A stretch of 7,670 bases of DNA from Planctomycetota bacterium (GTDB lineage Bacteria > Planctomycetota > Planctomycetia > Pirellulales > UBA7805). The notes under the pieces were generated by a model. That model was not told the DNA's origin. It saw only the letters and a program-made list of their open reading frames with translations, and did not search any database. The DNA lies in assembly GCA_030605285.1 (NCBI GenBank), contig JAUWIQ010000083.1, positions 1 to 7,670 of the forward strand, in the 5' to 3' direction. Positions 1 to 4,954 of this stretch are shown one piece after another. Within the stretch, counting starts at the first letter, position 1. Every line of letters starts with the position of its first letter. The position numbers were made by a program, and so were the translations under genes.

Positions 1-62
1 GCACTCGGTTTTCTCCTCCTGACCGCACATCTGCCCACCGTCTGCTTGCCTGCGGGGTCCGA

Positions 63-85
63 CGCATGGGTCTGCAATCCATGCG
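63..85. repeat. Inverted repeat (7 bp arms)
   Basis: CGCATGG (63-69) is the exact reverse complement of CCATGCG (79-85), and G70/T78 can add a wobble pair, leaving a 7-base loop. It could be a hairpin or a protein-binding palindrome. No T-run follows on either strand, so it is not a typical intrinsic terminator. Confidence 0.4.
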
Positions 86-318
86 GGGCCCAGGGTCTGG
101 AGAGGCGCATGTCTCAGACGGCAACACGGATCCCGAATAGGGCGGAAGCGGTTTTGTCTGTTGGGAAAATTATGGCACGAGGTATTCCACCATTGGGTTG
201 ATTGCCGACTCGAGACTGCTAGCAGTGCGCGGATGCTCCGCTACGTCTCGCCATAGGTCAAAGTAATTGCAAGGATGGATGCGAGGAGACCTGTTTTCGA
301 TAAAACGGCTTAGAAATG

Positions 319-342
319 ATTGATCTCAGGAGACCGATCAAT
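319..342. repeat. Inverted repeat (7 bp arms) in AT-rich stretch
   Basis: ATTGATC (319-325) pairs perfectly with GATCAAT (336-342) around a 10-base centre. Part of the centre can fold further (TC against GA). After one mismatch on the outside, two more A/T pairs are possible. The size and near-symmetry fit a dimeric regulator's operator as well as an RNA hairpin. No adjacent gene start makes a target obvious. Confidence 0.4.
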
Positions 343-527
343 GATCCTTCATCTACAACATATTGCGACAGCAATTTTCTTTCTGCCCAAAATATAAATT
401 TTGTCGTCTGGGGACTTGCCAGAGGCCAAAAGTCTTTTACACTCGCCGATGACTTACCTTCCTCTTTCGTGGTGCCATAGGCCGCACACAAATAAAGGAG
501 ACTTGAAGCCGCTTGATAGGGACATCA

Positions 528-563
528 TACCGGTCGGATGAGGGCACTTCGGTGCTGCCGGTA
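528..563 (+). promoter_or_regulatory. Two-tier stem-loop with UUCG tetraloop
   Basis: An outer stem TACCGG (528-533) / CCGGTA (558-563) encloses an inner stem GGCAC (543-547) / GTGCT (552-556), capped by TTCG (548-551). The closing C(UUCG)G is one of the most stable RNA tetraloops. The left side has a 9-base internal loop, TCGGATGAG, opposite a single G. The plus strand gives the UUCG orientation (the reverse complement reads CGAA), which favours a plus-strand RNA. A second hairpin follows closely at 581-597 (CGGGCA / TGCCCG, 5-base loop). Known: such elements are common in structured leaders and small RNAs. Inferred: this is part of a long leader of the downstream gene or a small RNA. I do not recognise a named riboswitch class. 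Confidence 0.4.
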
Positions 564-580
564 GAAGGCTTCCTGGTTAT

Positions 581-597
581 CGGGCACTCTTTGCCCG
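581..597 (+). repeat. Hairpin, 6 bp GC-rich stem
   Basis: CGGGCA (581-586) and TGCCCG (592-597) form a perfect six-pair stem with loop CTCTT. It lies 18 bases after the two-tier stem-loop. No run of T follows it on the plus strand, so a terminator role is not supported. Confidence 0.4.
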
Positions 598-668
598 TGA
601 CTGAAGGTTGAACTTGGGGCTGAGATTGTTTTAGACCGCCAAGTTTAAGTTTGGGAACCACGCCTTCC

Positions 669-730
669 TGCGGTTTACCGCAAGGATTGCTGGAAGTTTT
701 CTCCTGGCAGAGCAATCGTTACCGATTGCT
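669..730 (+). promoter_or_regulatory. Attenuator-like leader with competing stems
   Basis: GATTGCT occurs at 685-691 and again at 724-730. Between them lies its complement AGCAATC (711-717). The middle segment can therefore pair either with the first copy (7 bp) or, better, with the second as AGCAATCG (711-718) / CGATTGCT (723-730), an 8-bp perfect stem with loop TTAC. The second hairpin is followed by TGTTCTC, a weak U-rich tail. A further small hairpin TGCGG / CCGCA (669-682) precedes them. The mutually exclusive 1:2 and 2:3 pairing is the layout of transcription attenuators and some riboswitches. It ends about 107 bases before the GTG at 838. The function is an inference; no ligand-binding core or leader peptide was identified. 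Confidence 0.4.
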
Positions 731-787
731 TGTTCTCTGGGCCAAGGTTTGCTTTGTTCTTGTAGCGGTTGGATGCCTTCTGCTCTT

Positions 788-800
788 GTGTGTTTCACAC
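788..800. repeat. Short palindrome near the first gene
   Basis: GTGTG (788-792) and CACAC (796-800) flank TTT. The palindrome sits 38 bases ahead of the GTG start. It superficially recalls a CRP/FNR-like site, but the half-site spacing is too short for CRP. It is a possible operator only. Confidence 0.25.
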
Positions 801-822
801 TAGCTGGGTACATGACGCACCC

Positions 823-830
823 GAGGGAGA
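823..830 (+). promoter_or_regulatory. Ribosome binding site deciding the GTG start at 838
   Basis: GAGGGAGA ends seven bases before GTG at 838. The ATG 23 codons further upstream (769) lacks a comparable site and would add residues that do not look like part of the fold. The family's N-terminal beta strand begins immediately after the GTG. Confidence 0.6.
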
Positions 831-837
831 AAGACCT

Positions 838-1581
838 GTGGACAATAAGCCGTTGATTGCTCTGAATTCCGACTTTCGCACAAATAGTAAAGACACCACA
901 TCTTTTAGCTTTCTGGCCGATGGCTACTACAATGCAGTCACTGCAGCAGGTGCCATTCCGATTGTGTTGCCGCCCCTAGCCAATCGTCAAGATCTGGGGC
1001 GGTTGCTCGATTTGGTCGAGGGCGTAGTGATGGTGGGCGGAGCGGATTTAAATCCTAATAACGATGGCTTTATGAAACATCCGTCCATTCGGTTGCTCAA
1101 TGAACAACGTGAGGATTTTGATCGTTTGTTGATTCGGATGATTTCCGAGCGGCGGATGCCTGTGATGGGGGTGGGCGTCGGCATGCAACTGCTCAACGTC
1201 CAGCAGGGTGGCAATCTTTATTTTCATATTCCCGAAGATCTTCCCAATGCGATGCCACATTCCGACCGGAGTGACATTACGCATCGTCATGGTCTGGACG
1301 TTGTCGAAGATTCGTTGATGGGACGAATCTATGGGGACGGTGAAGTCCGTGTGAACAGTATGCATCATATGGCGATCGATGAAGTCGCTGTCGGATTTCG
1401 CGTGACTGCAAGAGCACCGGATGGTGTGATTGAAGCGATTGAAAGTAGCAGGGACGATTGGTTTGCTTTTGGTACGCAGTTCCATCCGGAAAGCCATTCC
1501 GCTTCCGCACTCGATCAACGAATATTTGAAGAGTTTGTCGACGGCGTCCGTGCGGGTGGGTCTGTCAGGCTGGTTGCCTGA
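838..1581 (+). CDS. Peptidase C26 / PuuD-like class I glutamine amidotransferase homologue lacking the catalytic cysteine
   Basis: The protein has 247 residues, the usual size for gamma-glutamyl-GABA hydrolase-like (C26) proteins, which cleave gamma-glutamyl amides in the cytosol using a Cys-His-Glu triad. Family landmarks are in order: the first strand PLIALN (5-10), MVGGADLNP (65-73, normally GGGDxxP), the nucleophile elbow at 111-117, VNSMHH (172-177), and the C-terminal FHPES with His216 and Glu218. The oddity is the elbow: it reads GVGVGMQ, where active members have G-(I/V)-C-R-G-M-Q, so Gly113 replaces the cysteine and Val114 the arginine. His and Glu are kept, and the frame is clean. 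Seen: cysteine absent. Inferred: no amidase activity, so a binding, structural or regulatory role, or an unusual chemistry. GTG start with a good ribosome binding site. The stop lies 20 bases before the AnmK-like gene, so the two are probably co-transcribed. Confidence 0.85.
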   Translation: MDNKPLIALNSDFRTNSKDTTSFSFLADGYYNAVTAAGAIPIVLPPLANRQDLGRLLDLVEGVVMVGGADLNPNNDGFMKHPSIRLLNEQREDFDRLLIRMISERRMPVMGVGVGMQLLNVQQGGNLYFHIPEDLPNAMPHSDRSDITHRHGLDVVEDSLMGRIYGDGEVRVNSMHHMAIDEVAVGFRVTARAPDGVIEAIESSRDDWFAFGTQFHPESHSASALDQRIFEEFVDGVRAGGSVRLVA

Positions 1582-1601
1582 AGTCACAAGGGCAACCTCC
1601 C

Positions 1602-2921
1602 ATGCATGAAAATTTTAGTCCGCGCGACCCCGCACTGCGGTCGGTTCCGATGCCGGTCGGATCGCGTCCGCCTCCGGTGGGTGCGCTCGCTCGGCGTCTG
1701 CTGATCGGGCTGCATGTCGGCACAGGCTGTGAGGAGGTAAGTGGTGCGCTGATGGCGGTCTCCGGCCGGGGACTCAGCGCCCAGTTCGACCCGATCGAGT
1801 CCGCATCGCAAACGACTTCAGGCGAATTACGAGCATCTTTTGAGTCTTTGCAGCAGGATGGTAAAAACCAACTTGGCGAGTCGCTCCAATTGGCCACGGC
1901 GTTGGCCGATGTGCAGTTTTCGGTTGTGCGGCGGCTCTTGAGTTCTGCAGCGATTCCGGCCAGTGACGTGCTTGTACTTGGTGTTCACGACCCGGGGCTT
2001 TGGCGTTACCCCAGGGAGGGGCCGGTCGGCTATGCGAGCCTTTGCGATGCAGCCTACCTGGCTGAACGTTCAGGGATGAATGTCGTCGATGCCTATCCCG
2101 CACGGGATCTCACCGGGGGAGGTTTGGGCGGGCCGGTCACTGCGATTCCTCAGTGGTTGCTGCTCCGTGAATCAACTCGTACGCGTCTGCTCCTGAATAT
2201 CGGCCGCACGGTTCGCCTTACCTATCTTCCGGCCGGAGAAAGTGTTCACGATATTCATAGTCTGGTTTCGTTTGATGTGGGACCGGGGACTTTTTTGTTG
2301 GACAAATTGAGTGTCCGTTTGAGTGCCGGGCGAATGCAATTCGATCCCGGAGGGCGACTCGCGGTTCAGGGAAAAAAAATTCCGGAGCTGATTGACCACT
2401 GGTTGGCCGATCCTTATTTTCAGGAAAGTCCGCCACGATGGCACCCGCTGGGAGTTCGCTCGGAATATGCATTGGACGAAACGGTCCGCATGGCGGCCGA
2501 AGCGGGGTGGTCCATACGGGATCTGCTCTGCACGGCGACCCATTTCATTGCCGATTGTATTGAGCGCGAAATTAGGGAACAGCTTCCTCCAGAACCCGCG
2601 CTCGATGAGTTTTTCATCACGGGAGGGGGACAGGGGAATGGCATGTTGCTCGGTGAAATTGCCCTCAGGCTGCCAGGAATCCCACTCCATAAGACCGCAG
2701 AAATAGGGATGCCAATGGGGCAGTTGGAGGCCGCAACCGCGGCAGTCCTTGCGACTCTGCATATCGATATGGTGCCCGCTAATCACCCAGCGATTACGGG
2801 TACGCAGTCACCCAGGGTTTTGGGTAGACTGACGCCGGGTAGTCCGGGGGCGTGGCGGCAATTGATCGGGCACCTCCACTCCGCGGCACCCACCCACACG
2901 TCGCTTCGTAATGCGGTGTAG
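1602..2921 (+). CDS. anmK: AnmK-like protein (anhydro-N-acetylmuramic acid kinase family, divergent)
   Basis: This is a 439-residue member of the ASKHA-fold AnmK family, which in other bacteria opens and phosphorylates 1,6-anhydro-MurNAc to MurNAc-6-phosphate during peptidoglycan recycling. Recognised in order: GLHVGTGCEEVSG (36-48), the ARDLTGGGLGGPV block (167-179) with Asp169 matching the catalytic aspartate, NIGRT (199-203, usually NIGG), FDVGPGTFLLD (224-234), FDPGGRLAVQGK (247-258), the glycine-rich ITGGGQGNGMLL (339-350), PANHPAITGT (392-401) and GRLTPG (408-413). The first motif is strongly altered: the usual GxxSGTSMDGVD keeps only G-T and some hydrophobics, with Asp-Gly replaced by Glu-Glu. 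The usual SHGQT is VHDPG (128-132). Activity is therefore uncertain. About 30 extra residues precede the domain; Met17 is a possible alternative start. AAGGG at 1588-1592 is a fair ribosome binding site. An A8 run at 2372-2379 keeps the frame. Confidence 0.8.
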   Translation: MHENFSPRDPALRSVPMPVGSRPPPVGALARRLLIGLHVGTGCEEVSGALMAVSGRGLSAQFDPIESASQTTSGELRASFESLQQDGKNQLGESLQLATALADVQFSVVRRLLSSAAIPASDVLVLGVHDPGLWRYPREGPVGYASLCDAAYLAERSGMNVVDAYPARDLTGGGLGGPVTAIPQWLLLRESTRTRLLLNIGRTVRLTYLPAGESVHDIHSLVSFDVGPGTFLLDKLSVRLSAGRMQFDPGGRLAVQGKKIPELIDHWLADPYFQESPPRWHPLGVRSEYALDETVRMAAEAGWSIRDLLCTATHFIADCIEREIREQLPPEPALDEFFITGGGQGNGMLLGEIALRLPGIPLHKTAEIGMPMGQLEAATAAVLATLHIDMVPANHPAITGTQSPRVLGRLTPGSPGAWRQLIGHLHSAAPTHTSLRNAV

Positions 2922-2926
2922 CCGCG

Positions 2927-2933
2927 AGAGGAG
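2927..2933 (+). promoter_or_regulatory. Strong Shine-Dalgarno that does not match the DedA frame
   Basis: AGAGGAG lies four bases before ATG 2938. It is the best ribosome binding site in this part of the window, yet that ATG opens a 28-residue ORF out of frame with the DedA gene that follows. It either serves a short upstream peptide or marks the true DedA start disrupted by a one-base change. Confidence 0.5.
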
Positions 2934-2937
2934 TCCC

Positions 2938-3024
2938 ATGGCCGCGCCGACAAGTCCTCGTGTCTGGGAAATGCGAGGTGTGTTTGGCCATCGGCCCGCG
3001 AAAATCTCTGGGTGCTGGAAATAA
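2938..3024 (+). CDS. Short ORF (28 aa) overlapping the DedA start; leader peptide or frameshifted N-terminus
   Basis: ATG 2938 follows a strong AGAGGAG and opens 28 codons ending in TAA at 3022-3024. The stop overlaps the DedA frame, whose first possible start is GTG 3012. The peptide (MAAPTSPRVWEMRG...) has no membrane segment and resembles nothing I know. Two readings fit. It may be a translated upstream peptide coupling DedA translation to the kinase gene by termination and reinitiation. Or one base is missing: an extra G in the GGG at 3010-3012 would join this frame to the DedA frame (ISG then VLEITW), giving DedA a well-placed start. I cannot decide from this sequence alone. Confidence 0.4.
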   Translation: MAAPTSPRVWEMRGVFGHRPAKISGCWK

Positions 3025-3968
3025 CCTGGAAGGGATGGTCCACTTTGCACACTTCGATCGCATCTGCCCTCCCCAGGTGGATCGTCTTGGGAATCTGCTC
3101 GTGCGGTATCTTGATTGCCGGCGGCAGGTTGCTGGCAGATTCCCAGCCGATTCCCTCCCAGAAGACGGTACAAAAGGGCCCGGAAACTGCCGCGCAAGCG
3201 GAGGGGTCCCAAGTCGGCTCCCCTCCCGCGACCGACCGCAAGCTATCTCCGCAGTCCTCCCATGCGCCCGGTCATCTGCTCTCAGAGCTGTTTCGGCGGC
3301 TGGGTCCCTGGGCTGTTTTTTTATTGATGCTCGCGTCCGGAGTGGGTTTGCATTTTCCCGAGGATCTGGTCGTGATTCCGGCCGGATGGGAAATTGCGAC
3401 AGGCCAGTTCCCACTGCTGGGAACCTTCCTGGCGGCCTACCTGGGTGTGGTTGGTGGCGATGCCGGCTGGTTTTTGCTCTGCCGGGTGTTCGGATCGAAA
3501 CTGCTCGGCACCCGCTGGTTTCTCAAAACCGCCCACCCGCGGAGAATTTTAGAAATGAAAGCCCTCTTTGATCGCTTCGGATTTCTGGTGCTGCTGGTTG
3601 CCCGCTTTGTGCCGGGGGCCCGCACACCTTCGATCGCGGTGGCGGGCCTCATGCATTTGCGGTGGAGTATCTTCTTCTGCGTTCAGTTGCCGATGACCCT
3701 GCTGAGTGTTAGTGCGCAACTTGCGGTGGGATACTTCGCCGGAGAGGGGTTTTTGCACATTTCGCACCGCTGGCATACCGTGGCCATCGCTGTGGGGATT
3801 GTGATTGTGATTGCCGTGGTGATTGGGGGTCTGATTGTCCATCGACAGATGGCCAAGGGGACTCTGCGTTTGCCGCGGGCAAAGGTGGCCTGGCTGCGCG
3901 AACTCCGTGGCGGATCGCGAGTTGCCAGGCGCAGAGCCCAGGCAGTTCGAGTCCCGACTTCTCCCTGA
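3012..3968 (+). CDS. DedA-family (VTT domain / SNARE-associated) inner membrane protein
   Basis: The GTG-started frame gives 318 residues. An N-terminal hydrophobic segment (about 23-38) ends in LLADS and may be a signal anchor. A Pro/Ser/Gln-rich linker follows (44-88), then the DedA/VTT domain. Its marks are FPED (115-118) with the conserved acidic residue, a re-entrant and membrane stretch with GGD (148-150), the RFVPGAR motif (198-204) and further helices near 205-243 and 255-277. The C-terminal tail is strongly basic (from about 278). Some DedA proteins (UptA) translocate undecaprenyl-phosphate across the cytoplasmic membrane; others support membrane potential or drug tolerance. The start is unsure: GTG 3012 lacks a good ribosome binding site. 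TTG 3045 has AAGGGA nine bases ahead. A frameshift from ATG 2938 is also possible. The gene is likely co-transcribed with the kinase gene 90 bases upstream. Family sure, substrate not. Confidence 0.8.
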   Translation: MLEITWKGWSTLHTSIASALPRWIVLGICSCGILIAGGRLLADSQPIPSQKTVQKGPETAAQAEGSQVGSPPATDRKLSPQSSHAPGHLLSELFRRLGPWAVFLLMLASGVGLHFPEDLVVIPAGWEIATGQFPLLGTFLAAYLGVVGGDAGWFLLCRVFGSKLLGTRWFLKTAHPRRILEMKALFDRFGFLVLLVARFVPGARTPSIAVAGLMHLRWSIFFCVQLPMTLLSVSAQLAVGYFAGEGFLHISHRWHTVAIAVGIVIVIAVVIGGLIVHRQMAKGTLRLPRAKVAWLRELRGGSRVARRRAQAVRVPTSP

Positions 3969-3987
3969 GTGGTCCCCAGCCTCTGCG

Positions 3988-4017
3988 TTGCAAGATCAAC
4001 CCGAGCTTGCAAGATCA
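3988..4017. repeat. 11-bp direct repeat in the convergent gap
   Basis: TTGCAAGATCA occurs at 3988-3998 and again at 4007-4017, with a 19-base period. The second copy supplies part of the palindrome and the TSUP stop codon. A short tandem duplication is a simple explanation. Confidence 0.5.
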
Positions 4018-4023
4018 GGTTGA
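3996..4023. terminator. Imperfect palindrome between convergent genes, possible two-way terminator
   Basis: From 3996 to 4023 the sequence is self-complementary except at two pairs (C4002/A4017 and G4005/A4014): outer TCAACC / GGTTGA, inner GA / TC, and the central palindrome CTTGCAAG (4006-4013). A hairpin of about 11 pairs could form in RNA of either strand. It lies in the 46-base gap after the DedA stop and covers the TSUP stop codon (4015-4017). No U-tract follows on either side, so efficient intrinsic termination is doubtful. Confidence 0.35.
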
Positions 4024-4788
4024 GCCGGGAAAGAAGAGCAGTTTGATCACAAGCGCTACCAGGACCACGTTCATCAGAATCTGAATGAAGCGATCTCCTT
4101 TACGTACGCTTAATGTGGCTCCGAGCCAAGCGCCGATACCATTGCCGATTGCGAGTACCGACCCCAAAATCCAGCGGATGTCGAGTTTCCAGGCATAGAT
4201 CGCCAGGGCGACGATCGTATAGCCGGAAATAATAAAGACCTTGTGCATGTTAACGCGGACCAGATCGATTCCCAGTACACGATGAAGTAGTGGCATCAAG
4301 AGCAGGCTGACGCCGATCTGGATGAAGCCGCCATAGAAACCGATACCGACCATCAGCAGGCATCCCCAAGCCATGCGCCTGCCGGTCGGCCGGACCGGAA
4401 CGGATGGACTTTTTCCTTGGACACGCGGACTCTTTTTGACCCACATCAAGAGCAGGAGCAATACCATCACTCCTGCGAGTGTTCGATTAAACCAAACTCC
4501 CTGGAGCTGAGTTCCTGCCACCGCCCCGGCAACAGCCCCTGGTAGGGTACAGAGCGTAAGCATCAGGCTGAGTTTAAAGTCCGCAAGCCCTTTACGAAAA
4601 AAGGTCGTAACTGCAACCAGGTTTTGCACTAGAATCGCGATCCGATTTGTGCCGTTGGCGATCGGACCGGGGAGGCCGAGAAATATCATCGTGGGAACCG
4701 TCAGCATGGAGCCGCCACCGGCGAGAACATTAATAAATCCCGCAACCAGCCCAACGCCGAACAGGATTGCATAATCCTCTATTTGCAT
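4015..4788 (-). CDS. TSUP-family (TauE/SafE) membrane anion transporter
   Basis: This 257-residue polytopic protein has the two homologous halves of the TauE/SafE (4-toluene sulfonate uptake, TSUP) family, which moves sulfite, sulfoacetate, other organosulfur anions or related small acids across the cytoplasmic membrane. The first half carries GLVAGFINVLAGGGSMLTVP (13-32) and ANGTNRIA (44-51). The second carries the repeated signature YGGFIQIG (152-159) and GIDLVRVNMHKVF (173-185). About eight membrane segments alternate with short loops; the largest soluble loop is basic (118-139). The ATG at 4788 places the first helix immediately, as usual. No clear ribosome binding site precedes it (CCTCC lies where AGGAGG is expected). 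The substrate cannot be told from sequence, and no sulfur metabolism gene is nearby. Only 30 bases separate the start from the upstream gene's terminator. Confidence 0.88.
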   Translation of the reverse strand: MQIEDYAILFGVGLVAGFINVLAGGGSMLTVPTMIFLGLPGPIANGTNRIAILVQNLVAVTTFFRKGLADFKLSLMLTLCTLPGAVAGAVAGTQLQGVWFNRTLAGVMVLLLLLMWVKKSPRVQGKSPSVPVRPTGRRMAWGCLLMVGIGFYGGFIQIGVSLLLMPLLHRVLGIDLVRVNMHKVFIISGYTIVALAIYAWKLDIRWILGSVLAIGNGIGAWLGATLSVRKGDRFIQILMNVVLVALVIKLLFFPGST

Positions 4789-4818
4789 GGTTCGTCAGGA
4801 GGCCCGCTGGCGTGGGTC

Positions 4819-4857
4819 AAAAAAAACCGGCACACTCCGCGTGGCGGGGCATGCCGG
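4819..4857 (-). terminator. Rho-independent terminator downstream of the secreted protein gene
   Basis: Read on the minus strand, CCGGCA (4857-4852) pairs with TGCCGG (4832-4827), an inner CCGC / GCGG stem (4847-4844 with 4840-4837) closes over a three-base loop, and eight T residues follow (4826-4819). An alternative longer base, AACCGGC / GCCGGTT, uses the neighbouring bases. This is a textbook intrinsic terminator about 100 bases after the stop of the 4955-5488 gene. It is also only 30 bases before the TSUP start, so it may act as an attenuator for that gene. Confidence 0.85.
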
Positions 4858-4954
4858 CCGGTTCTGCCGTTTCATCTGTGGAAGATTCAGGTTCCGTACA
4901 CCAAAAGCGTCTCTTAATGCGAGTGTTCCGTAAAAAACTTACTAAGGACACTTG

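Larger units (their letters stand above)
1..837. other. Gene-poor region with many inverted repeats, upstream of the amidotransferase-like gene
   Basis: I find no convincing gene here. An open frame runs from the left edge on the plus strand to a TGA at 199-201 (66 codons, hydrophobic near the edge). It could be the tail of a gene outside the window, but it resembles no family I know. Minus-strand ORFs of 60-92 codons (for example 437-715) show no domain, signal peptide or believable ribosome binding site. The stretch from about 300 to 410 is more AT-rich than the neighbouring genes. Inverted repeats lie at 63-85, 319-342, 528-563, 581-597, 669-682, 711-730 and 788-800, more and longer than I would expect by chance; the strongest are listed separately. 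The right half is probably the 5' leader and promoter region of the gene starting at 838. No clear -35/-10 pair was found. Confidence 0.5.

Noticed and set aside
1..201. Edge-open plus-strand frame ending in TGA at 199
   Set aside because: 66 codons without stop is not unusual in GC-rich DNA and the translation matches no family; mentioned only as a possibility.
437..715. Minus-strand ORF of 92 codons in the left gap
   Set aside because: No recognised domain, signal peptide or ribosome binding site; composition is Ser/Pro/Lys-rich and it overlaps several inverted repeats, so chance is more likely.
787..799. CRP-like site TGTG...TCACA
   Set aside because: Spacing between half-sites is three bases shorter than the CRP consensus and the flanks do not fit.
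2372..2379. A8 run in the AnmK-like gene as a programmed slippery site
   Set aside because: The frame is intact on both sides with family motifs continuing; no downstream stimulatory structure was evident.
2794..3414. Long minus-strand ORFs (up to 206 codons) across the kinase/DedA junction
   Set aside because: Arg/Pro-rich translations typical of the antisense of GC-rich genes; no domain and no start signals.
2960..3571. 203-codon plus-strand ORF overlapping DedA
   Set aside because: It is an alternative frame of the DedA gene with no membrane pattern or domain; the overlapping frame carries all DedA motifs.
3948..3959. tRNA T-arm-like GTTCGAGTCCC near the DedA stop
   Set aside because: Flanking bases do not form the five-pair T stem, no acceptor, D or anticodon arms can be found, and the bases encode the DedA tail in frame.
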